DNA from: Bacteroidota bacterium
Lineage (GTDB): Bacteria; Bacteroidota; Bacteroidia; Bacteroidales; FEN-979
DNA length: 61,528 nucleotides
Reading direction: 5' to 3'
Assembly: GCA_026391835.1 (NCBI GenBank)
Contig: JAPLDF010000014.1
Span: 1 to 61,528, forward strand
A model generated the notes under the pieces. It was given only the letters and a program-made list of their open reading frames with translations, searched no databases and was not told where the DNA came from. The first letter of the stretch is position 1, and each line of letters starts with the position of its first letter. The translations under genes and the position numbers were made by a program. Below are positions 13,624 to 21,670 of this stretch, one piece after another.

Positions 13624-14766
13624 ATGAAAATCCTCATCGATCTCGGCCATCCCGCCCACGTCCACATCTTCCGCAACCTGGCAAAGGTGCTGGAGGCTGA
13701 TGGCCATACGGTGATGTTCACCTGCCGGGAGAAAGAGTGCACCCTCGGCCTGGCAAGGGCCTATGGGCTAAGGTATGTTTCATTCGGGAAGCCCTACAAA
13801 ACCACCCCCGGGAAACTGTGGGGCCTGCTGCGGTTCAACCTGAAGATGCTCCGGGTACTGCTCCGGTTCAGGCCCGATATTACGCTGGGGCACAGCTCCA
13901 TGTATGCCGCCCAGGCAAGCTGGCTGCTCGGCATCCCCCATATCAGCGTCGAAGACACCGGCAACATGGAACAGGTGCGCCTCTACAGGCCCTTCACAAA
14001 AGCCATCCTCGTTCCCGACTCGTTCCACCTCAACCTCGGCAAAAAACAGGTCCGCTACCCCGGCAACCACGAACTTGCCTACCTTCACCCCGCCCGCCTG
14101 TCCGCTTGTCCGCCTGTCCGCCTGTCCGCCCGTCCGCCTGTCCGCCTGTCCGCCCGTCCGCCTGTCCGCCCGTCCACCTGTCCGCCCGTCCGCCCGTCCG
14201 CTTGTCCGCTTGTCCTCCTTCGCTTCGTCGCATGGAACGCGAGCCACGACAAAGGCCATTCCGGCATCTCCGATACCAGCAAGCGCAAGGCAGTCGCTGA
14301 ATTTTCCAGGTTTGGCAAAGTCTTCATCTCCTCCGAAGCCCGGTTGCCCGATGATCTTGAGCCCTACCGCCTCACCGCGCCGCCCGAACAGCTGCACGAC
14401 ATCATGGCATCCGCCTCACTTGTGTATGGCGAAAGCGCCACCATGGCCTCCGAAGCCGCGGTACTCGGCGTTCCGGCCATATACCTCGACAACACCGGCC
14501 GGTGCTATACCCGCGAAGAAGAGGAGAAGTACGGCCTTGTATTCAACTTCACCGAATCGGGGGAAGACCAGCAAAAATCGATCCTCAAAGGCATCGAACT
14601 CCTCTCCGCCCCCGGTATCCTCGACGAGTGGCAGCACCGCCGGCAAAAGATGCTGAACGACAAGACCGATGTCACCGCCTTCTTCGCCTGGTTTGTCGAA
14701 AACTGGCCCGAAAGTTTCAGGATCATGAAAGAAAACCCCGGGAAGTTCACCTTGTCCCCTTCTTAA
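13624..14766 (+). CDS. DUF354 family glycosyltransferase-like protein with an octamer array in frame
   Basis: 380 residues. The start MKILIDLGHPAHVHIFRNLA, the middle LGHSSMYAAQASWLLGIPHI and SVEDTG, and the end LLRFVAWNASHDKGHSG, FISSEARLPDDLEPYRL and YGESATMASEAAVLGVPAIY are the DUF354 pattern (GT-B fold, related to UDP-GlcNAc 2-epimerase and MurG). Between LAYLHP (about 158) and LLRFVAWN (about 199) the normal linker is replaced by about 41 residues encoded by octamers (RLSACPPV type). The frame stays open because the array is open in all frames and its total length fits. Changing the unit number by one would shift the downstream frame. Confidence 0.82.
   Translation: MKILIDLGHPAHVHIFRNLAKVLEADGHTVMFTCREKECTLGLARAYGLRYVSFGKPYKTTPGKLWGLLRFNLKMLRVLLRFRPDITLGHSSMYAAQASWLLGIPHISVEDTGNMEQVRLYRPFTKAILVPDSFHLNLGKKQVRYPGNHELAYLHPARLSACPPVRLSARPPVRLSARPPVRPSTCPPVRPSACPLVLLRFVAWNASHDKGHSGISDTSKRKAVAEFSRFGKVFISSEARLPDDLEPYRLTAPPEQLHDIMASASLVYGESATMASEAAVLGVPAIYLDNTGRCYTREEEEKYGLVFNFTESGEDQQKSILKGIELLSAPGILDEWQHRRQKMLNDKTDVTAFFAWFVENWPESFRIMKENPGKFTLSPS
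14093..14212 (+). repeat. Octamer array inside the DUF354 gene (15 units)
   Basis: A partial unit CCCGCCTG (14093-14100), then 14 register-perfect units of TCCGCNNG type at 14101-14212, one of them TCCACCTG. It is the only array in the window that lies in a gene. Neither hairpin accompanies it. Confidence 0.93.
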
Positions 14767-14950
14767 CACTTCAACATTCAAGATTCTTTGTTCAATATTC
14801 GATATTCGTATCCGAAATAATTCCGCACCTACGGAGCGGAAAATTCCATGAACACCCCCTGTCCGCCCGTCCGCCCGTCCGCCCGTCCGCCCGTCCGCCC
14901 GTCCGCCTGTCCGCCCGTCCGCCTGTCTGCCTGTCCGCCTGTCCGCCTTG
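14767..14950 (+). repeat. Module B without H2 (H1 14823-14839) and octamer array i
   Basis: The ATTCAAGATTCTTTGTTCAA block, then H1 in its second variant CCGCACC-TAC-GGAGCGG, then GAACACCCCCT, directly followed from 14861 by about 11 octamers. H2 is absent. Confidence 0.87.
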
Positions 14951-14994
14951 TTTCCGTGCACCATTCACCACCCATCCTCCCCCTCGCCTTCAGG

Positions 14995-15263
14995 CTACTC
15001 TTTATACACATCTTTTTAAAATACATTTTGTGATGCCAAAAGGTATAACTACATACAATACAGTATTAAAGATAATTATTTGGTTTAAAGGATGTATCTT
15101 CTTATGCCATTTTTCAGTACTGTAACCTTAAACGGTTAACACCAGATCAATTAATCATAAGGAATATTGCTATCCTTAATTATTGATTAATCGGAAAAAC
15201 AGGAAAAGGTAATCATACTTTCAGCATTTTTTTTTGGCTGGGAAAGATGTGTATAAAGAGTAG
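14995..15263 (+). mobile_element. Small non-autonomous transposon (MITE-like), copy 1
   Basis: 269 bases bounded by 21-base inverted ends containing CTCTTTATACACATCTTT. The bases CGCCTTCAGG occur directly outside both ends (14985-14994 and 15264-15273), a perfect 10-bp target duplication. Removing the element restores CCTCCCCCTC-GCCTTCAG-GAGAGGGGGCAGG, so it landed in the loop of a hairpin. There is no coding capacity. A second, inverted copy lies at 23357-23746. The mobilising transposase is not in the window. Confidence 0.85.
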
Positions 15264-15362
15264 CGCCTTCAGGAGAGGGGGCAGGGGGGTGAGGTGCTGA
15301 ACGCCCCGGGCGCTGAGCGTAGCCGAAGCGCCCTTCGACTCCGCTCAGGGCTCGGCAGGGGT
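15264..15362 (+). repeat. GC-rich hairpin repeat upstream of the YjbH-like gene
   Basis: GAGAGGGGGCAGGGGGGTGA is the second arm of the hairpin split by the transposon. It is followed by GCGCTGAGCGTAGCCGAAGC and GCCCTTCGACTCCGCTCAGG, a second imperfect inverted repeat. Such hairpins are frequent between genes in Bacteroidetes. An upstream extension of the next gene would have to read through this repeat. Confidence 0.65.
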
Positions 15363-15375
15363 GAGGTATTATTAT

Positions 15376-15383
15376 TATCTTTG
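15376..15383 (+). promoter_or_regulatory. -7 box of the first polysaccharide operon gene
   Basis: TATCTTTG, 19 bases before the ATG at 15402, supporting that start. Confidence 0.6.
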
Positions 15384-15401
15384 CCCCAACCATCCATCAG
15401 C

Positions 15402-16640
15402 ATGTTTTCAAAAACCCTCCTCTTCTTCGGTGCAATGGCATTACCATTCGCGGCACTCCGCGGCCAGGCTCCTGCCGTGGGGCACAGCGAAGCTGTCGCC
15501 GGGGAACTGGTCAAGGCAGGCTATGAAAATGTTCGGGTTTTACGTAAAAGCGACACCCTCTTTATCGGGCTTGAGAACCGGGTGTATCGCTGGGAGCCCC
15601 GCGCCGCGGCGGACGTCCTGAAACGCGTCATGCCCGGCACCGATTCCGCCGCCATCGTCTCCCTCACCCTCCTGCGTACCGGCATCCCGGTAACCACCGT
15701 GATCGTTTCGCGCAGGCAGTACGACAACCTGCTGGCCGGCAGGGTTTCGGCAGCCGGTTTTTCCGACTCCGTCGCGGCCCTGCTCTCCGACCGCGGGTAC
15801 CGGGGTGCTGCAGGCCGCCTCCGCCCCCTCAACCCCTCCTTCAACAAATTCGACGTGGTGGTGGCTCCCCAGGTGAAGCTTCAACTCGGCAATTTTGTCC
15901 ACCCGCTCGAGGTCCAGTTCAACGTGGCTCCCGCGGTTAACATCAGCTTCAGGCGTGGGATGTCCCTCACCGCCCAGGTGATCTTCCCGGTGTTCAACAA
16001 CATCATCGGCGATCCCGAAGGCAATACCATCCGCCCCGGCCTGGTGGTGCTCAGCCAGGCTTTCCGTCTCCCCTTCCAGTTTTTCACCACGGTAAGCGCC
16101 GGGTACTTTACCCGCAACCGCTATGGGGTGAACGGCGAGCTGCGCAAGTTCCTGCTCAACGGGAAGGTATCGCTGGGAGGCACACTGGGGTATACCGGCA
16201 TGCTGCAGCTGGTCCATGATGAGTTCAACTATTCCTCCATCGGCCTGGTCACATGGTTTTGCGACGCCTCCTGGCGGTACGCCCCATACGACCTCACCCT
16301 CCGCGCGGGTTATGGCGGGTTTATCGGCCGCGACGAGGGGTTGCGGGTGGATGTTTCGCGCCGGTTCGGTGAAGTTTCGATCGGGTTCTTTGCCATGCGC
16401 ACCGCCGGGGTGATGAACGGCGGATTCAACTTCATCGTCCCGCTGCCTCCCCGCAGGCTGGGCACGAAAAACCGCATCCGCATCAGGCCTGCCCCTTATT
16501 TGCCCTGGGAATACCGCGCGAAAGGGCTTCCTTCGATGGGACGGACGTTCAGTACCGGCAGCGGCACCGATGAATTGTTGTTCAACCTCAACCCCGATGA
16601 TATAAGGAAACAATTAGGTAAACAGATTTTAAATTATTGA
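15402..16640 (+). CDS. YjbH-like outer-membrane polysaccharide protein
   Basis: 412 residues from ATG 15402, giving a signal peptide (MFSKTLLFFGAMALPFAALR GQA); the upstream open frame crosses repeat sequence. After a globular part (about 25-145, with GYENVRVLRKSDTLFIGLEN and VTTVIVSRRQYDNL), long alternating strands with aromatic ends (FFTTVSAGYFTRNRYGV, VSLGGTLGYTGMLQLV, FGEVSIGFFAMRTAGVM) suggest a beta-barrel. The layout resembles YjbH-type exopolysaccharide proteins, as does the 257-residue protein at 17977. It likely assists export or secretion of a polysaccharide. The family call is by pattern and context. Confidence 0.6.
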   Translation: MFSKTLLFFGAMALPFAALRGQAPAVGHSEAVAGELVKAGYENVRVLRKSDTLFIGLENRVYRWEPRAAADVLKRVMPGTDSAAIVSLTLLRTGIPVTTVIVSRRQYDNLLAGRVSAAGFSDSVAALLSDRGYRGAAGRLRPLNPSFNKFDVVVAPQVKLQLGNFVHPLEVQFNVAPAVNISFRRGMSLTAQVIFPVFNNIIGDPEGNTIRPGLVVLSQAFRLPFQFFTTVSAGYFTRNRYGVNGELRKFLLNGKVSLGGTLGYTGMLQLVHDEFNYSSIGLVTWFCDASWRYAPYDLTLRAGYGGFIGRDEGLRVDVSRRFGEVSIGFFAMRTAGVMNGGFNFIVPLPPRRLGTKNRIRIRPAPYLPWEYRAKGLPSMGRTFSTGSGTDELLFNLNPDDIRKQLGKQILNY

Positions 16641-16689
16641 AAAGCTGAAATATTTTTTCAAAAGCGCAATCAATTCAGGAAAAAAGTTT

Positions 16690-16697
16690 TATCTTTG
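16690..16697 (+). promoter_or_regulatory. -7 box upstream of the lipoprotein gene
   Basis: TATCTTTG, 65 bases before the ATG at 16762. It suggests the lipoprotein and following genes have an internal promoter. Confidence 0.5.
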
Positions 16698-16761
16698 ACT
16701 ATTCTTTTCACAGGAGAGTTGAAATTTCCTGTGAAATTTATCTATTTAATACACGAAAGAT

Positions 16762-17973
16762 ATGAAAACGAACATCAGGAACTCGATCTTGTTTGCACTA
16801 CTGCCGGTTTTCCTGCTTCTCCTCATCACAGGGGGCTGCAAAAAAACTTCAGATTCCACGACGCCGGTAACCCCGACCGCTGATTTCCTGCTCAAAGGCA
16901 GTGTAGTCAACACTACGACCCATGCCGGGATCGCGAATGCCCGGGTCTATTTTTCCGGGACAACGATCCTCACCACCGATGCAAACGGCCTTTACCAGGT
17001 CAACTGCAAAACAGTGGGTTGCGGCACCTATGATGTTCGCGTGATGGCCGATGGCTATGGCTTCGGTTTTGCCACCGCCACCATCACAACCAATGCGGCA
17101 ATGGTCAACACCATCATGCTGATGCCGCTGGGCGCCCCGGTAACCGTCGGTTCAACAGGCGGCTCCGTCATGGTCACCGACCCTGAGAGCCTGATCCCCG
17201 GCAGCAAGACCACCCTCGTCATCCCTGCTGGTGCTTTGTCAGGCAACACCAGTGTCTCACTCACCCGTTTCACCGGGATCCATGTTCCGGGCTATGCCCC
17301 GGCAAACATGCTGAATCTCTGTGCGGTGAACCTTTCCCCTGCCAACTCCCTTGCCAGCCAGGCCATGGAACTGCGCTTCGCCCTGCCCTTTGCGGATGCG
17401 TCCCTGAACAGCCTCGCCCTGCTGCGGTACGATTTCGAGGCAAACACCTGGATCAACACCGGGGCCCCGGCCCAGGTTGACCACGTTTCAAACACGGCCA
17501 CCGTGCAGGTTACCGCCTTTGGCACCTATTCGCTTGCCGTCGCCGGTAGTTTTTCGGAATCAAACGGAACCGCCGGCACCCCTGTCACCCTGGCGCTCGA
17601 CCGCTCCCTTTCGGCCATTGACCTGAGTTACCAGGCGGCAAATGACTATCCCGGCTTTACCGGTACAGCCATCTCCCTTGACTACCTCAGGAATGTTGCT
17701 GCACAAAATACCAGGATCAACGGCACCAGGACCAGCTTTTCTGACCTGACCACGGTCACCTTCAACTATATCGGCTCGAAACCCGATTCCCTCGCCGGTG
17801 TCAAAACCACGGGTTATTACAGGTGGTTCCCGAAAGTCGTCTATACCCCCCAGGACATGCCCATGACCACCAATGTTCATGGATTGATCACCAACGGGTT
17901 CATCCGCAAACAGGTATATGGTCCTGCCAGCGGGTATGAATTTGTTCACGACCAGGGAGGCGGAGGAAAATAG
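16762..17973 (+). CDS. Lipoprotein with carboxypeptidase-regulatory-like domain
   Basis: 403 residues. A lipoprotein signal ends LLLLITGGC (Cys 26). Residues about 45-115 (LKGSVVNTTTHAGIANARVY, TTDANGLYQV, YDVRVMADGYGFGFATATIT) form a carboxypeptidase-regulatory-like beta-sandwich. Residues about 130-260 resemble a ZU5/GPS-like segment (GGSVMVTDPESLIPGSKTTL VIPAGALSG). The rest has no recognisable domain. It should be anchored in the outer membrane or periplasm. It lies between two YjbH-like genes, only three bases before the second, so a role in polysaccharide export or surface attachment is likely but unproven. Confidence 0.65.
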   Translation: MKTNIRNSILFALLPVFLLLLITGGCKKTSDSTTPVTPTADFLLKGSVVNTTTHAGIANARVYFSGTTILTTDANGLYQVNCKTVGCGTYDVRVMADGYGFGFATATITTNAAMVNTIMLMPLGAPVTVGSTGGSVMVTDPESLIPGSKTTLVIPAGALSGNTSVSLTRFTGIHVPGYAPANMLNLCAVNLSPANSLASQAMELRFALPFADASLNSLALLRYDFEANTWINTGAPAQVDHVSNTATVQVTAFGTYSLAVAGSFSESNGTAGTPVTLALDRSLSAIDLSYQAANDYPGFTGTAISLDYLRNVAAQNTRINGTRTSFSDLTTVTFNYIGSKPDSLAGVKTTGYYRWFPKVVYTPQDMPMTTNVHGLITNGFIRKQVYGPASGYEFVHDQGGGGK

Positions 17974-17976
17974 TAC

Positions 17977-18750
17977 GTGAGACGAATAACGTGGGACGTG
18001 TTACGTGTCACGCGGTACGTATCACTGCATGGCTGGTTTCTGATCATGCTCCTTGCCTGTTTTTTAACGACGGCCATTCCTGCCGCCAGGGCCCAGTCTG
18101 ATTCCGGGATACCAGGTTATGTGAGGATTCCGATAGCCACCTTCAACGAGGACGGTTCGCTGCTTTTCGGCACCAGTTTCCTGCCCCGTCAACATCTCCC
18201 CTATTCGAAATTCATGTATGATGCCATAGCGGTTTACGCAAACCTTACATTTTTGTCCTTCGTGGAAGTCGGCCTGCGGGTAACCCGGCAGCTGAACATT
18301 CCGTCGGGCGTTAACCATGTTGTTGACCGGGTGCCATCCCTCCGCTTCAGGATCCTGAAAGAGAAGAAATGGGTGCCCGCTGTTGCCCTCGGCTTTCATG
18401 ATGTAGTTACATCGGACGAAGGCGGTTCAGCCCACCATTTCGGGGCCTCCTATGCCGTGGCAACAAAGAATTTCCATATTGCCCCGCTTCACCTCGATGT
18501 GGGTGCCACGGCCGGCTGGGGCTCAAACAGGTTTATCTGGAAAAACGACGAGTTCAAAGGCGTGTTCGGCGGATTTTCGCTCAGCACCGACCTGGCAAAC
18601 TGGGTGAACCTGCTGTGTGATTATGATGGCGTCACCGTCAACGCGGGGCTGCGCTTCACCTGTTTCCGTCACCTGTTCCTCACTGCCGGCACCATCGGCT
18701 TCGACGCCTTTACCGCCACCGCCAGCTACCGTTTTAACCTGATCAGATGA
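17977..18750 (+). CDS. YjbH-domain outer-membrane protein
   Basis: 257 residues with a GTG start at 17977. The first about 20 residues derive from an ACGTG-rich simple tract, so a start at ATG 18046 just before the signal peptide (MLLACFLTTAIPAARAQ) is possible. The mature part begins GIPGYVRIPIATFNEDGSLL FGTSFLP and continues VYANLTFLSFVEVGLRVTRQ and DRVPSLRFRILKEKKWVPAV, a strong YjbH exopolysaccharide-protein pattern with beta-barrel strands and an ending in YRFNLIR. It overlaps the sugar transferase by four bases (ATGA), so the two are translationally coupled. Confidence 0.78.
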   Translation: MRRITWDVLRVTRYVSLHGWFLIMLLACFLTTAIPAARAQSDSGIPGYVRIPIATFNEDGSLLFGTSFLPRQHLPYSKFMYDAIAVYANLTFLSFVEVGLRVTRQLNIPSGVNHVVDRVPSLRFRILKEKKWVPAVALGFHDVVTSDEGGSAHHFGASYAVATKNFHIAPLHLDVGATAGWGSNRFIWKNDEFKGVFGGFSLSTDLANWVNLLCDYDGVTVNAGLRFTCFRHLFLTAGTIGFDAFTATASYRFNLIR

Positions 18751-20285
18751 AAGCCGCCAGCCGCACCCGGATCGTCTTCGCCATCTACGATGTGTTCCTT
18801 GTGGGAATCAGCATCCTCGTAACCGCCTGGATCCACGACGGCCTCTCATTCAGGAATCGTGATGAATCATACTTCTTTGCCTTTTTTACCTTTCCCGTGC
18901 TATGGCTGGTGCTGTCGCTGGTCACCCGGAAGTTCCGCATCGGCGAACGCGCCAACCAGAAGGAGGTGCTTGCCTCCGTCCTTTTCTCAAACTTCGTCAT
19001 CCTGGCGGTCACCACCATTATCATGGTGCTGTTCCAGCTAACGTTCTTTTCACGTTTCATCCTCTTCGGCACAGTGGCCGGCATCACCTTTTTTGAATTG
19101 ATCACCGGCTTCGTTTACGTATCCATCCAGCGATCGGTCTTTATCAAGGACTGGATCGGGCTCGACATTCCTGCAACGCAAACGAGGGCTGTTTTTCCTG
19201 TGCCCGATCCCGAGGTTCCCTTTCCCGTCCCGGTATTCGGGGCCCTCCGCGAATCCATCGTCGAGGAGATCGGCGAGAAGGCTTTTACCTGGATCTGGGA
19301 ACATATTGACATTGCCGATCCCGCAAACCTCATCCTTGCCACCGATACCCGTTTCAACATCATCCACCATCCCAACGCGGCCTACAACACGGTGGTCAAC
19401 CTGCACCGGATCAACAGCCTGCAGCGCATCAACAAGTTTTTCGAAACCGTCAATGCCAAACTGATGCCCGGCGGCACCTTCATCGGCTGCGGCGAGACCT
19501 TCACCCTGCGCAAAGAACGGATCCTGGCTAAATTCCCCCCCGGCATCAACTACCTGGTATATTCCACCGACTTCATCGTGCACAGGGTATTCCCCAAAGT
19601 GGCGCTTACCAACAAGCTCTATTTCCTCGTCACCGGCGGGAAGAAAAGGGTGATCTCACGCACCGAAACGCTTGGGCGCCTCTACTCGTGCGGGTTTGAG
19701 GTCGTGGAAGAGAAAATCATCGACAACCTGCTCTACTGGAGGGCCCAAAAAACCAGGGCACCCTTCTTCGATACCGATCCCACCTACGGGGTATTCATCC
19801 ACCTCCACCGGATCGGGAAAAACGGCAGGGAGTTCAATGTCTATAAATTGCGCACCATGCATGCATTCGCCGAATATGTGCAGGGGTATGTTTACGACAA
19901 GCACCAGCTGGGCGAAGGCGGAAAGTTCAAGGACGATTTCAGGGTGACCACGCTGGGACGGATCATGCGGAAATTCTGGATCGACGAACTTCCCATGCTG
20001 CTGAACGTGCTGAAGGGCGACATGAAGATCGTCGGCGTGCGCCCGCTGAGCAGGCACTATTTCTGCCTCTATTCCGAGGAACTACAGAAAAAACGGGTCA
20101 AGGTCAAACCCGGCCTCATCCCCCCCTACTACGCGCAGCACCCCACCCCCGTGACACTCGACGACGTGCAGCGGAACGAGATGGAATACCTGCTGGCCTA
20201 TGAAAAACACCCGTTTAAAACGGACGTAAAATACTTTTTCAAGGCCCTGTACCACATTTTCCTCAAAAACGCCCGCAGCAAATAG
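18747..20285 (+). CDS. Undecaprenyl-phosphate sugar-1-phosphate transferase with extra central domain
   Basis: 512 residues. About four hydrophobic helices fill residues 10-135. The C-terminal bacterial sugar transferase domain (about 345-512) shows NGREFNVYKLRTMHAFAEYV, FWIDELPMLLNVLKGDMKIV and GVRPLSRHYF, the initiating-transferase signature. The enzyme loads the first sugar phosphate onto undecaprenyl phosphate. Between these parts is an about 210-residue region (residues 135-345) with LHRINSLQRINKFFETVNAK LMPGGTFIGCGE, reminiscent of a methyltransferase fold, instead of the short re-entrant helix segment usual for the family. It is the last gene of the operon. Confidence 0.82.
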   Translation: MKAASRTRIVFAIYDVFLVGISILVTAWIHDGLSFRNRDESYFFAFFTFPVLWLVLSLVTRKFRIGERANQKEVLASVLFSNFVILAVTTIIMVLFQLTFFSRFILFGTVAGITFFELITGFVYVSIQRSVFIKDWIGLDIPATQTRAVFPVPDPEVPFPVPVFGALRESIVEEIGEKAFTWIWEHIDIADPANLILATDTRFNIIHHPNAAYNTVVNLHRINSLQRINKFFETVNAKLMPGGTFIGCGETFTLRKERILAKFPPGINYLVYSTDFIVHRVFPKVALTNKLYFLVTGGKKRVISRTETLGRLYSCGFEVVEEKIIDNLLYWRAQKTRAPFFDTDPTYGVFIHLHRIGKNGREFNVYKLRTMHAFAEYVQGYVYDKHQLGEGGKFKDDFRVTTLGRIMRKFWIDELPMLLNVLKGDMKIVGVRPLSRHYFCLYSEELQKKRVKVKPGLIPPYYAQHPTPVTLDDVQRNEMEYLLAYEKHPFKTDVKYFFKALYHIFLKNARSK

Positions 20286-20308
20286 CTGTTTATTTTTTTT
20301 TCAGCAAC

Positions 20309-21634
20309 TCACCGGGGATCTTTCACGCACCGCACCGAAAACCCCTGGCTCCGGTAGGTCGAAATGCGGTAAACACCCTGGTCGGTGGCGCCGAGGCTGC
20401 GGTACCACGAGGTGGAATCAATGACGGAGGCGGTCCAGAACAGTGAATTGGTGCCCCCGTTCAAAAAGCCCCCGTGGATGTTGCGGTAACCTCCCGGCAA
20501 TGCAGTAAAACCGCTGCTGTTGATGCCATTGCCATTATCCTGCCAGCCAACGGAGGATTTAAGCTTTTTCCCTGCCTCACCCGAAATGCGCCAGTAGAGG
20601 GTATCGGCATCGGCCTGCGACATGCCCAGTGCCTTCTCCAGGGTCTTCCATTCGTCATCATCCGGCATATGCCACCCGGCAGGACAGGCTGCACGGGCCA
20701 GCCCCGAAACGGCTGATTTGGGTCCGCCCGCATTCATGGCGGCAGGCCAGTTATAGAGTACGCCGTACACCTGGTAACCGGGGGTGTTCTTTGCCGCATC
20801 CACGATGGTGTCGTCATAGTTGTAAACGTAGTAGTGCTTCACCGAATCAGCGCCCGCCGCGGAGGTGCTCACCGCCGGCAGCCATGCCAGGTTCTCGGCC
20901 ATCCATACCTGGCTGCCGATGGTTACCGTGGCATAACTCCTCCCCGCAGGATCGATGCAGGGAGCAAATTCAACGGTATAATTCTTTGAAGCAACCGGCG
21001 CATCGGTGATGATGGTCGCATGGATGCCTCCCCTGCAGCGGTACAGCACCACATCGCCAACGGAATATCCAAGGGAGTAAATGGTGGCTGACTTGAACGA
21101 AGGGGATTGCCCCCCTGGCGTGTTCCCGGCATACCGGATCCCGCTGCTTCCGTCGGCCGGCCCGGTACTGATCACCTTGGTTGCGGTGGTGCCCGTGCTG
21201 GTGGAGAGGCTCACCATATATACGCCGCACCCGGGCAGGGAAATGGTAAAAGCGTTGCTGCCCGGCTCAACAACCGCCTGCATCCTGGCGATCAGCTGCC
21301 CGCGAAGGGTATACACGGCGAGGGTAACGGGTTGGGCAGATTGCACATTGGCCAGCAGGGTCGCCTTTCCCTGGCATGGATTCGGGAAAACAAGGTTTTG
21401 CCCCGACTTCCCTGAGATGTCGCCGATCCCGGTGTTGACGGCGAGGTACAGCGTATCGGCACCTGGCAAGGTGACATGCTGGTTGGTCCTGAGGTTGGTC
21501 GCTTTCACGCTGTCGACCTTATCCGAGGCGCCGGAAGCGGTGAAGGTCATCCTGAGTGTTTGCCCCGAAAGGGCGATGGAACTCACAAACATCATGCAAA
21601 GAATTGCTGGTTTCAGCGTCTGTTTAAATTTCAT
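20309..21634 (-). CDS. Secreted FISUMP-domain protein
   Basis: 441 residues. Signal peptide MKFKQTLKPAILCMMFVSSI ALSGQ. Residues about 75-160 look like a T9SS-type C-terminal sandwich placed internally (VFPNPCQGKATLLANVQSAQ, VYTLRGQLI, GVYMVSLSTSTGTTATKVIS). The second half is a FISUMP domain (Fibrobacter succinogenes major paralogous domain): IDPAGRSYATVTIGSQVWMA ENLAW, ACPAGWHMPDDDEWKTLEKA, SGFTALPGGYRN, GFSVRCVKD. Likely surface exposed. It lies 36 bases after the metallohydrolase gene and convergent with the polysaccharide operon. Confidence 0.8.
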   Translation of the reverse strand: MKFKQTLKPAILCMMFVSSIALSGQTLRMTFTASGASDKVDSVKATNLRTNQHVTLPGADTLYLAVNTGIGDISGKSGQNLVFPNPCQGKATLLANVQSAQPVTLAVYTLRGQLIARMQAVVEPGSNAFTISLPGCGVYMVSLSTSTGTTATKVISTGPADGSSGIRYAGNTPGGQSPSFKSATIYSLGYSVGDVVLYRCRGGIHATIITDAPVASKNYTVEFAPCIDPAGRSYATVTIGSQVWMAENLAWLPAVSTSAAGADSVKHYYVYNYDDTIVDAAKNTPGYQVYGVLYNWPAAMNAGGPKSAVSGLARAACPAGWHMPDDDEWKTLEKALGMSQADADTLYWRISGEAGKKLKSSVGWQDNGNGINSSGFTALPGGYRNIHGGFLNGGTNSLFWTASVIDSTSWYRSLGATDQGVYRISTYRSQGFSVRCVKDPR

Positions 21635-21670
21635 GGTTTACAGGGTTCTACGTTGTTAAAAACGATTTAA

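Noticed and set aside
15294-15401. Upstream start for the YjbH-like gene
   Set aside because: The extension would translate a GC-rich hairpin repeat and precede the -7 box at 15376. ATG 15402 begins a proper signal peptide.
15540-16613. 357-codon minus frame over the YjbH-like gene
   Set aside because: The plus frame has a promoter, signal peptide and barrel strands. The minus frame has none of these and is a high-GC shadow.
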